Shown here piece after piece: positions 23,586 through 30,492 of a DNA stretch of 40,219 bases. Source of the DNA: an uncultured Prevotellaceae bacterium (lineage in GTDB: Bacteria; Bacteroidota; Bacteroidia; Bacteroidales; Bacteroidaceae); contig CACXFT010000023.1 in NCBI GenBank assembly GCA_902767045.1, positions 1-40,219 of the forward strand. The letters are read 5' to 3'. A program made the position numbers and the translations under genes. Every line of letters starts with the position of its first letter. The stretch's first letter is position 1. The notes beneath the pieces are model-generated. The model had not been told where the DNA came from. It did not search any database and was given only the letters and a program-made list of their open reading frames with translations.

Positions 23586-24497
23586 TTATTGTCTGATGTG
23601 CTGATGGCGCACCTGCAGCAGTCCGCTGTCGTTGGCAACGAACGCCACCACCGAAAGGTTTTGGGCATTCCATCCCTCAGCAAGGGTGCACGAGTAGTTC
23701 AGTTCTCTGAACTCTGCTTCGGCAATGTTCACCTCTTCGCCCCATGTTCCGTTGAGCGAAGTGCGCAGCACATGGTTGTGTATGTTGTCGGTCTTGGTCA
23801 CGTTGTTGGGGAATTTCTGGAAAGCCACCACCTGGTCTTCGGTGAGCCACACCTGCAGATTGCCCGTGGTGGCATTCTTGACGGCAGCCACGCTCACCTT
23901 CACGTTGAGTTGGCGTGAGGCTTCGTCGTAGGTGGGCTCTACAACAATGTTGGTGGCAGCAATCTTGGTGGTGAGCTGTGAGAGGTCCCACCGAACCTTC
24001 GGCTCCCAGTCTTCCTTGCCCAGCACACCATCGGAGCGGTCGATGAGTCCCATGGGTTGGTATTCGCATGCCCAGTGGCGGTAGTAGGTGTTGCCCAGCT
24101 CAGTGGCAAGTCCGTCGGGATGGCTGGCCGAAGGCATCACGCCCAACGGACCGGAGTGAATGGCCACGGGAATAACTTCTATGCCTGCGGTGTCGGCAAC
24201 AATCTGGCAGATGCGGCCGATGAGTTCGGTGGCTTCCGGACAGTTCACGCAGTCTTGGCCGGTATAGTCTTCGATGAGTATACCCCGCTTTTGGGGCAGG
24301 AAGAGCCGTTCGGTATCTTCCAGGCCGGGGTTGTCGATGTCTGCGGTGTCCACGGCAGTGGTGTCTACGTCGTGCGTGTTGATAACCACGAGTCGTTCGT
24401 CGCTGTCGAGGTTCGAACAGGCAGCCGTGAGCAACAGGAGCCATGCTCCCGCCATGATGCTGAGTGAGGTGTGTAAGTGCTTGATGTTGTTAAGCAT
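23586..24497 (-). CDS. Omp28-like outer-membrane lipoprotein with thioredoxin-type CxxC
   Basis: The 303-residue product has a lipoprotein signal ending LTAAC (Cys 27). After an Asp-rich linker (residues 30-63) comes RGILIEDYTGQDCVNCPEATELI with a CVNC motif at residues 83-86, at the position of a thioredoxin active site, then VIPVAIHSGPLG. The second half (about 185-300) is a beta-rich domain containing VWLTEDQVV and NHVLRTSLNGTWGE, as in the Omp28 family of Porphyromonas and Bacteroides. The start is 12 nt after the stop of the DUF6029-like gene, so they are cotranscribed. Omp28 is a known surface antigen; a thiol-redox role is inferred from the CxxC and the TlpA gene in the same operon. 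Confidence 0.85.
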   Translation of the reverse strand: MLNNIKHLHTSLSIMAGAWLLLLTAACSNLDSDERLVVINTHDVDTTAVDTADIDNPGLEDTERLFLPQKRGILIEDYTGQDCVNCPEATELIGRICQIVADTAGIEVIPVAIHSGPLGVMPSASHPDGLATELGNTYYRHWACEYQPMGLIDRSDGVLGKEDWEPKVRWDLSQLTTKIAATNIVVEPTYDEASRQLNVKVSVAAVKNATTGNLQVWLTEDQVVAFQKFPNNVTKTDNIHNHVLRTSLNGTWGEEVNIAEAEFRELNYSCTLAEGWNAQNLSVVAFVANDSGLLQVRHQHIRQ

Positions 24498-24509
24498 AAC
24501 GGTGTTTCA

Positions 24510-26216
24510 TTAAAAATTGTAGTTGTAGGAAAGCGTGAATCCCTTGCTGGCCGGAATCCATCGGCACACGCCCCCCGAGCAGTTATATCCGGCACGGGTG
24601 CGGCCGTAGCCTAATTGCAGGCGGTGGGCACCGGTGTTGAAGGTAACGTAGCCTTGGTAGTAGTGCGTTTCGGCCCCCCCGCAGTTCCACAGGTCGCTCA
24701 CGGTGAACATCCAGTGTGGCACCAGTGAGAGTTCGAGCAAGCCGCAGGTCCAGTCGCCCTGGTCCTGGCGTGTACACAGATACTGAGCTTCGGCGCGCAG
24801 GGTTGTCTTCGGTGAGAACTGATATTTGCCGTCGGCGATATAGATGTCGCTGTGCACCATGCCTCCCTCGCCTTCGATGACGGTTTTGTTGTATCGCTGG
24901 TTCATGTACATCAGGTTCAGCTTGAACGACTTGCTGAACTTGCGCGAGAGCTGCACGTTGAGGTCTTGGTAGTAGGTTTCGTTGCCCCACTTGAAGAACT
25001 TCGAATGGTAGCCTTCGGTGCCAGCGAGTTCCATGCGGCTGTTGCTCAGAGAGCTGAACTCTTTGTTCTGTTCCCACTGCCGGTCGATGGCACGCACATA
25101 AGAATAGTTCACCTTCAGGTTCATGCCATATTTGCCGCCGAGGGTTGTCTTCCGCTTGAAGTTATACCCCACCTCGGTTTGGTATGCCCATTCGCCGTCG
25201 GCCAGCTGGGTGGCGTAGGGATAGAGTGCAGCCAGCGTGTAGGTGTGGTCTTGTGTGAAGGCGGGCAGATGGTTGATGAACGACGAGGTGAGCTTCATGT
25301 CGCGCCGGCTGCGCGAAGCCATGTTCTCGCTGCGCTTAGCCTGCACCAGCACGGAAAGGCCGCGCTGTGAATAAGATGTGGAGAGCATGGCAGCATTGCC
25401 CCGCCGATAGATGTAGCCGTTGTCGAGTGAGGGGTCGGCAGTCTTCTGCGCATATTCTGCCAACACGTTCCATGCCCCGTGGTTCAGGTTCACGCGGGCA
25501 TCCCACGCGTTCACATAGCGCGGCTGCACCACTTGATAGGTGGTGTAGCGATAGCCGTTGGGGATGCGCATGTCTTGGGTGGTGGTGATGTTGTCGTTGG
25601 GATTCTCGTGCTTGTTCACCCACGAGAAGCCCACGGAGAGTCGGGTGTTGTGCTGTTGCATGGAAGGCATCCATTCGTCGATGTTCAGTTCGGCATCTGC
25701 CCCGCTGATGAAAGCCTTGTTCCAGTGCCAGTAGCGACGTTGCTTACCTCCTAATGCCTTCACGGTTACACCCTTCAGCGGCTTGAGCACCAGTCGGCCG
25801 CCGAGCAGCGAGTTGTCGATGCCGAGCGAGCGCTCTTCGTAGGTGCGCAGGATGAAGCCCGAACCAAACTGTTCGTAGAAGGTGCCGGCGGTGAGCTCAG
25901 CCCATTGAAGCTTTCCCTTTACATAGAAATGGGGCACCCCCCATCCCTTGAAGTCATTTTCGAAACCGGGCATCGGGTGTTCCATGTATTCCAGTCGGGC
26001 ACCAGCCTCTACATATTTCTGCTGCAAGTGCAGGTCGATGTAGGTGTTGGTGAGAAAGTCTTCGTCTTTCTCGGCACCCGTCTTGCTGTCGCTTTGGGGC
26101 AGCATCATGTCGCTTTGAATGCTTCCGCTGAGTGTTATCTTGTTGTCGTCTTGTGCCGAAGCGGCAGACGCAAAGCAGAAAGCAGAAAGCAGAAAGCACA
26201 GGCGGATGCTGTGCAT
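24510..26216 (-). CDS. Outer-membrane beta-barrel protein, DUF6029-like
   Basis: The protein of 568 residues starts MHSIRLCFLLSAFCFASAASAQ, a signal peptide followed by DDNKITLSGSIQSDMMLP. The rest alternates polar and hydrophobic residues, with many aromatic strand ends (KGWGVPHFYVKG, GTFYEQFGSGFILRTYEERSLG), and closes with GFTLSYNYNF, an outer-membrane-type terminal strand. It resembles the DUF6029 family; the cargo or substrate is unknown. Two sets of heptamer repeats lie at its 5' end: GCAGAAA x3 inside the signal-peptide codons (26175-26195) and AAATGAT x4 just before the start (26220-26252). A longer frame to 26315 would translate through the second set and is less likely. Confidence 0.8.
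   Translation of the reverse strand: MHSIRLCFLLSAFCFASAASAQDDNKITLSGSIQSDMMLPQSDSKTGAEKDEDFLTNTYIDLHLQQKYVEAGARLEYMEHPMPGFENDFKGWGVPHFYVKGKLQWAELTAGTFYEQFGSGFILRTYEERSLGIDNSLLGGRLVLKPLKGVTVKALGGKQRRYWHWNKAFISGADAELNIDEWMPSMQQHNTRLSVGFSWVNKHENPNDNITTTQDMRIPNGYRYTTYQVVQPRYVNAWDARVNLNHGAWNVLAEYAQKTADPSLDNGYIYRRGNAAMLSTSYSQRGLSVLVQAKRSENMASRSRRDMKLTSSFINHLPAFTQDHTYTLAALYPYATQLADGEWAYQTEVGYNFKRKTTLGGKYGMNLKVNYSYVRAIDRQWEQNKEFSSLSNSRMELAGTEGYHSKFFKWGNETYYQDLNVQLSRKFSKSFKLNLMYMNQRYNKTVIEGEGGMVHSDIYIADGKYQFSPKTTLRAEAQYLCTRQDQGDWTCGLLELSLVPHWMFTVSDLWNCGGAETHYYQGYVTFNTGAHRLQLGYGRTRAGYNCSGGVCRWIPASKGFTLSYNYNF
26175..26195 (-). repeat. Heptamer repeat GCAGAAA x3 in the signal-peptide codons
   Basis: Three exact 7-bp units on the plus strand lie inside the DUF6029-like gene. 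Because 7 is not a multiple of 3, gain or loss of one unit would shift the reading frame. Confidence 0.8.
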
Positions 26217-26219
26217 CCT

Positions 26220-26252
26220 AAATGATAAATGATAAATGATAAATGATAAATG
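26220..26252 (-). repeat. Heptamer repeat AAATGAT x4 ahead of the DUF6029-like start
   Basis: Four full 7-bp units plus a partial one begin 4 bp upstream of the start codon at 26216. Copy-number change would alter the leader length or, if a more distal ATG is used, the frame. Confidence 0.85.
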
Positions 26253-26342
26253 GTTCGACATAAACGATGGATGGTGCAATATATGCAATAAATGGTTCGT
26301 TATAGCTGAAAGCACTGGCGGGCGGTTATTGAATGATTTCTC

Positions 26343-26825
26343 TTACTGAATGAGTTCTCTTACTTTCTCGATGAGTTCCGTTTCGGCTCCGTCGGTGTAG
26401 CCGTTGTGTTTGTACACGATTTGTCCTTTGCCGTCAACGATGAGCACGTATGGAATCATTTGAATGCCCAGTGCGCGTTTCAGGTCGCTGTTGGGGTCGA
26501 GCAACACGTCGTATTCCCATCCGTGGTTCTCCACAAGTGGTTTCACTTTCTGTATGTTCTGTCCTTGGTCGATGGAAACGGCATAAATCTTCACGCCGGT
26601 TTCTTCGCGCCATTCGTCGTAGACCTCGGCAATGGCATCGAGTTCGCGGTTACAGGGTTTGCACCAGGTGGCAAAGAAGTCGATGATGAAGGGTTTGCCG
26701 TTGTTTGCGAGCGTGTCGGTGGTGATGGTTTTGCCGTTGATGTCTTTGAGTGTTACCTTTGGCAGTTGTGCCATGGCGTTCATGGCGAACACCATGAGCA
26801 GAGAGGCAAGAATTGTTTTTTTCAT
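26343..26825 (-). CDS. TlpA-like periplasmic thioredoxin
   Basis: This 160-residue protein has a cleavable signal peptide (to about residue 19, NAMA) and then a thioredoxin fold of the TlpA/ResA type. The WCKPC active site is at residues 54-58 (DFFATWCKPCNRELDAI), and the cis-Pro loop reads IQMIPYVLIV near 128. It would act in the periplasm as a disulfide reductant or in cofactor maturation. It is first in a run of four genes with an outer-membrane barrel, a CxxC lipoprotein and a small secreted protein, the likely client or partner set. It begins 61 nt after the aldo/keto reductase stop. No consensus promoter was found in that gap. Confidence 0.92.
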   Translation of the reverse strand: MKKTILASLLMVFAMNAMAQLPKVTLKDINGKTITTDTLANNGKPFIIDFFATWCKPCNRELDAIAEVYDEWREETGVKIYAVSIDQGQNIQKVKPLVENHGWEYDVLLDPNSDLKRALGIQMIPYVLIVDGKGQIVYKHNGYTDGAETELIEKVRELIQ

Positions 26826-26886
26826 TTTTGGTTGTTTTTTTTATTTTTTCCGGAAGTTGCCGGAATTTTGTTTTCTTTCGGGAACT

Positions 26887-27870
26887 TTAAATGCAGCGAA
26901 GGTTCTTGGCCAGCTGTTCGGCACTGCTGGCACCTACGAGCACCGAGGTTACTCCCTGCTGTTCGAGAATCCAGGAGAGAGCCATTTCGGCAAGGGTTTT
27001 CCCTTGGGCTTCGGCTTCACTGTTGAACTGTTTCAGTTGGTGAAGCATGGCGGGCGTGAGTGCGGCCGGTTTGAGGAACCGGCCCTGGGTCATGCGCGAG
27101 CCTTGCGGAATGCCCGTCACTTCGCCTTTGTCATCGACGGTGCATCCTAAGTAGCGGTCGGTGAGCAATCCTTGTGCTAAGGGCGAGAACGAGATGAAGC
27201 CGATGCCGTGCTGTTGACAATAGTCGAGGATGCCCTCTTCCTGCGGGGCGCGGTCGATGAGGTTGAGCCTTCCCTGATAGATGAGCAGCGGCACATCGTG
27301 AGCGCGCAGATACTCGTCGGCGGTCTTCAGTGCGTGCAGGGGCCAGCGCGAGATGCCCACATAGAGCGCCTTGCCCGATCGAACGATGTCGACCAGTGCC
27401 TGCAGTGTTTCTTCGAGCGGGGTCTCGGGGTCGTAGCGGTGACTGTAGAAGAGGTCTACATAGTCGAGGTGCATGCGGCGGAGCGACTGGTTGAGCGAAG
27501 CCACGAGATACTTCCGCGACCCCCAGTTGCCGTAAGGTCCGGGCCACATGTCGTAGCCCGCCTTGGTGGCAATGAACAGTTCGTCGCGGTAGGGGCGGAA
27601 GTCGTCGTTGATGAGCCGTCCCATGGTTTCTTCGGCCGAACCGTATGGCGGTCCGTAGTTGTTGGCCAAGTCGAAGTGGGTGATGCCGTGGTCGAAGGCA
27701 TAGTGAGTGATGGAGCGGCACTGTTCGTAGTTGTTGCTGCTGCCGAAGTTGTGCCAGAAGCCCAGCGACACCTTAGGGAGCAGAACACCCGAGTGCCCGC
27801 AACGGCGATAGAGCCTGTCGGCCTCGTTGTAGCGACTCGGATCCGCTGTGTAGTTTTGTTTCAGTTCCAT
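26887..27870 (-). CDS. Aldo/keto reductase, YghZ (glyceraldehyde-3-phosphate reductase) type
   Basis: The 327-residue TIM-barrel NADPH-dependent reductase starts at MELKQNYTADPSRYNEADRLYRRCG, the N-terminus of the YghZ/L-glyceraldehyde-3-phosphate reductase group. The catalytic tetrad is visible: Asp and Tyr in FDLANNYGPPYGSAEE (about residues 71-86), Lys in IATKAGYDMW (near 103) and His in LFYSHRYDPETP (near 144). The C-terminal cofactor loop SVLVGASSAEQLAKNL is intact. E. coli YghZ detoxifies methylglyoxal and L-glyceraldehyde-3-phosphate; the same role here is inference. It is separated from ispG by an 87-nt gap filled with a 20-bp triplicated repeat, so a separate promoter or control site may lie there. 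Confidence 0.92.
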   Translation of the reverse strand: MELKQNYTADPSRYNEADRLYRRCGHSGVLLPKVSLGFWHNFGSSNNYEQCRSITHYAFDHGITHFDLANNYGPPYGSAEETMGRLINDDFRPYRDELFIATKAGYDMWPGPYGNWGSRKYLVASLNQSLRRMHLDYVDLFYSHRYDPETPLEETLQALVDIVRSGKALYVGISRWPLHALKTADEYLRAHDVPLLIYQGRLNLIDRAPQEEGILDYCQQHGIGFISFSPLAQGLLTDRYLGCTVDDKGEVTGIPQGSRMTQGRFLKPAALTPAMLHQLKQFNSEAEAQGKTLAEMALSWILEQQGVTSVLVGASSAEQLAKNLRCI

Positions 27871-27900
27871 CGTTTTGTTGTTATTCAGTTGTTTTCGTTC

Positions 27901-27954
27901 TTGGTTGATGTAGTGCGTTCTTGGTTGATGTAGTGCGTACTTGGTTGATGTAGA
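27901..27954 (+). repeat. 20-bp tandem repeat, nearly three copies
   Basis: TTGGTTGATGTAGTGCGTTC occurs at 27901-27920, with one substitution at 27921-27940, and as a 13-nt partial copy from 27941. It ends 4 nt before the ispG stop and lies just upstream of the aldo/keto reductase start at 27870 (both genes on minus). Confidence 0.9.
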
Positions 27955-27957
27955 GAA

Positions 27958-29343
27958 TTATTTCTCTTTTTCCTTGAGTGTTGAAGTGATGAGCTGGAGC
28001 AGCCTCTCCACAGCCTCTTCCTCGGGTATGTTCTTTTCAACGCATTCCTTCTGTCGGTAGAGCGACACCTTGCCCGGTCCGGCTCCAACATAACCGAAGT
28101 CGGCATCGGCCATCTCGCCCGGTCCGTTCACAATGCAGCCCATGATGCCTATCTTCAGACCCACGAACTGGCGGGTGGCCTCTTTGATGCGGGCGATGGT
28201 TTGCTGGAGGTTGTAGAGTGTGCGCCCGCAACCCGGACAGCTGATGTATTCTGTTTTGGTGAACTTGATGCGTGCAGCCTGCAGGATGGCATCGGCCAAG
28301 GCAACCGACTCGGCAGGGGAGAGTAGGGGAGAGCAGATGACCAGTTTGGTGGCTTTGCGGTCTATGAGCAAGGCCCCCACCGCCATGGCAGCTTTCAGTT
28401 GAAGTGTTTCCATGTCGGGGGCATCGAGCGTGAGCGTGATGGTATCGTTGTTGATGCTCTTCAAGGCCTCTTCGCGCAAGGCCACACATTCCGGAATGAG
28501 GTTAACCAGCTTGCGGGCCACGGGAATTTCACACTCCGGTTCTTCTGAGAGCGAAACGCGAATGGTGTCGCCAATGCCCTCGGTGAGCAGGGCACCAATG
28601 CCCACGGCACTCTTGATGCGCCCGTCTTCCCCTTCGCCGGCCTCGGTAACTCCCAGGTGCAGCGGGTAGTGCATGTTTTCGCTGTTCATGCGTTCAACCA
28701 GCAGGCGCACGCTCTGCACCATCACCACCGTGTTGGAGGCTTTGATAGAGATGACCACATCGTTGAACTGTTCGCGGCGGAAGATGCGCAGGAACTCCAT
28801 GCAGCTTTCAACGATGCCCGCCGGTGTGTCGCCGTAGCGCGACATGATGCGGTCTGAGAGCGAACCGTGGTTCACGCCAATGCGCACGGCTGTGTGGTGC
28901 TCCTTACATATATTTATAAAGGGAACAAGCCGCTCGTCGATTTTGCGCAGCTCGGCCTGATACTCTTCATTGGTATATTCCAGTTGTTTGAAGGTTCGTG
29001 CGGGGTCTACATAGTTTCCCGGGTTGATGCGCACCTTTTCGCAATAGCGTGCCGCCACGTCGGCCACGTTGGCGTTGAAGTGAACATCGGCCACCAGGGG
29101 AACATTGATGCCCCGTGCCTTCAGCGCTTCGCTGATGTTGCGCATGTTTTCAGCTTCGCGTGTGCCCTGGGTGGTGAGTCGAACCAGTTCGCCCCCCGCC
29201 TGAACAATGCGCATGGCCTGTGCCACACAAGCTTCGGTGTCGTTGGTGTTGGTGGTAGTCATCGACTGTATGCGTATGGGGTTGTCGCCCCCGATGCCTA
29301 TGTTGCCCACACGAGCCACACTGCTAATTCGTCTTATATTCAT
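27958..29343 (-). CDS. ispG: 4-hydroxy-3-methylbut-2-enyl diphosphate synthase IspG (short three-domain type)
   Basis: IspG (GcpE) converts MEcPP to HMBPP in the non-mevalonate isoprenoid pathway, using a [4Fe-4S] cluster; its product feeds the polyprenyl synthase at 9137. The 461 residues hold the N-terminal TIM barrel (1 to about 280, with PIRIQSMTTTNTNDTEA and LVADVHFNANVA), a short middle region (about 285-360) and the C-terminal cluster domain with Cys in ISCPGCGRTL and GIMGCIVNGPGEMADADFG. The segment just before CPGCGR (QAARIKFTKTEYISC) is typical of the plant/Chlamydia/Bacteroidetes three-domain form. That form is usually about 600 residues; the middle A* domain here is strongly reduced. 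It overlaps purE by 20 nt. Confidence 0.95.
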   Translation of the reverse strand: MNIRRISSVARVGNIGIGGDNPIRIQSMTTTNTNDTEACVAQAMRIVQAGGELVRLTTQGTREAENMRNISEALKARGINVPLVADVHFNANVADVAARYCEKVRINPGNYVDPARTFKQLEYTNEEYQAELRKIDERLVPFINICKEHHTAVRIGVNHGSLSDRIMSRYGDTPAGIVESCMEFLRIFRREQFNDVVISIKASNTVVMVQSVRLLVERMNSENMHYPLHLGVTEAGEGEDGRIKSAVGIGALLTEGIGDTIRVSLSEEPECEIPVARKLVNLIPECVALREEALKSINNDTITLTLDAPDMETLQLKAAMAVGALLIDRKATKLVICSPLLSPAESVALADAILQAARIKFTKTEYISCPGCGRTLYNLQQTIARIKEATRQFVGLKIGIMGCIVNGPGEMADADFGYVGAGPGKVSLYRQKECVEKNIPEEEAVERLLQLITSTLKEKEK

Positions 29344-29830
29344 ATTTGATTTCTGCTAAGTCGCGGTTTGCTTTTTCAATCTTCTTGCTCAGTGAAGCTT
29401 TGTATTCGGCCAGTCTGCTTGCTATGAGCGTGTCGCCCAGGGCCAGCATCTCTGTGGCAAGGATGGCAGCGTTCAGGGCTCCGTTCACCCCCACCGTGGC
29501 CACGGGAATGCCCGGCGGCATCTGCACGATGGAGAGCAGCGAGTCGAGCCCGTCGAGCATTCCCTTGATGGGAACACCAATCACGGGCAGTGTGGTGTTG
29601 GCAGCGATAACCCCAGGCAAGGCGGCAGCCATGCCTGCGGCAGCTATAATCACTTTGATGCCTCGCCCTTCGGCACTCACGGCAAAGCGTTCAACGGTTT
29701 GGGGTGTGCGGTGTGCCGAGAGGGCATTCACTTCGAATGGAATCTGCATGTCGTTCAAGAACTGACAAGCTTTTTCCATAACGGGCAGGTCGCTGGTGCT
29801 GCCCATGATAACGCTAACAATTGCTTTCAT
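29324..29830 (-). CDS. purE: N5-carboxyaminoimidazole ribonucleotide mutase PurE
   Basis: PurE (class I) moves the carboxylate of N5-CAIR to C4 to give CAIR in purine synthesis. The 168-residue protein begins MKAIVSVIMGSTSDLPVMEKA with the conserved GSTSD loop at residues 10-14; a longer frame to 29887 adds unrelated sequence and was rejected. NALSAHRTPQ (near residue 40) carries the catalytic His region, and AAGMAAALPGV and PVIGVPIKG are further family motifs. Its 3' end overlaps the start of ispG by 20 nt, and it begins 28 nt after the PAP2-like gene stop, so it is inside one long minus-strand operon running from the 32675 promoter. Confidence 0.96.
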   Translation of the reverse strand: MKAIVSVIMGSTSDLPVMEKACQFLNDMQIPFEVNALSAHRTPQTVERFAVSAEGRGIKVIIAAAGMAAALPGVIAANTTLPVIGVPIKGMLDGLDSLLSIVQMPPGIPVATVGVNGALNAAILATEMLALGDTLIASRLAEYKASLSKKIEKANRDLAEIKYEYKTN

Positions 29831-29858
29831 ATTCTGATTACTCTGATTCCTCCGATAA

Positions 29859-30491
29859 TTAGAAAAAAAGAACAACAAACAGTGCACTGCAAAAGCCGAG
29901 CAAGAAACCTGACACCACCTGCGACAGCGTATGCTGCCGGAGAATCATGCGGGCAGAGCCCACCACACCTGCCAGCAGAATAACCAGGCACAGCCACCAG
30001 ATGGGGTTGAAGAAGAAGAATACCGAGAAGGCGATGAGTGCTCCGGCCACTCCGCCGATGGCTGCCGAGTGAGTGGAAATCTTCCACCACACGTTGATGA
30101 GGGCGCAAAGCACCTGAATCATCAGTGCCGAGAGCAGGATGCTTCCCATGAAATGAGGCATGCGCAGCGCGTTCATCACATAGTAGCAGGTGAAATAGCA
30201 CAGGATGGAAATGATGTAGGGCACCATGCGCCGTTCCTTTCTTCCTAATTCCATGAGGTTCCATCCCTGATAGCGCCGGTAGAGGCGGATGAGCATGGTT
30301 GGGAACAAGATGGTGAACAGGTAAACCATGAACAGCACGTTCAGCTGGTAGCTCCAAGGCAGGTAGCGCAGGTTGCTGAAGAGAAAAAGGATGATGAGCC
30401 CCGACAGCGCCAGATAGAACGGGTTGAACAGTATGCTCACCAGTTTGGCCGTCCAGATGATTTTCTTCTCGTAGTTCATGTGCATCTTCAT
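29859..30491 (-). CDS. PAP2-like integral membrane protein
   Basis: The product is about 210 residues with five or six membrane spans. Remnants of the PAP2 phosphatase signature can be followed: RKERRMVPYI in the place of motif 1, ISTHSAAIGG in place of PSGH (the His is kept), and SARMILRQHTLSQV in place of SRxxxxxHxxxD. The Arg and second His are kept, while the final Asp is Gln. Such proteins act on lipid phosphates such as undecaprenyl diphosphate; with these changes activity is uncertain. The start is uncertain: ATGs at 30491, 30485 and 30479 are all possible, the first lying directly after the rpoN stop. It is between rpoN and purE in the same operon. Confidence 0.78.
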   Translation of the reverse strand: MKMHMNYEKKIIWTAKLVSILFNPFYLALSGLIILFLFSNLRYLPWSYQLNVLFMVYLFTILFPTMLIRLYRRYQGWNLMELGRKERRMVPYIISILCYFTCYYVMNALRMPHFMGSILLSALMIQVLCALINVWWKISTHSAAIGGVAGALIAFSVFFFFNPIWWLCLVILLAGVVGSARMILRQHTLSQVVSGFLLGFCSALFVVLFF

Positions 30492-30492
30492 C

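Noticed and set aside
26220-26315. Longer start (26315) for the DUF6029-like protein
   Set aside because: It would translate the AAATGAT repeats into HLSFIIYHLSF ahead of a complete signal peptide beginning MHSIRL; the shorter start gives a normal export signal.
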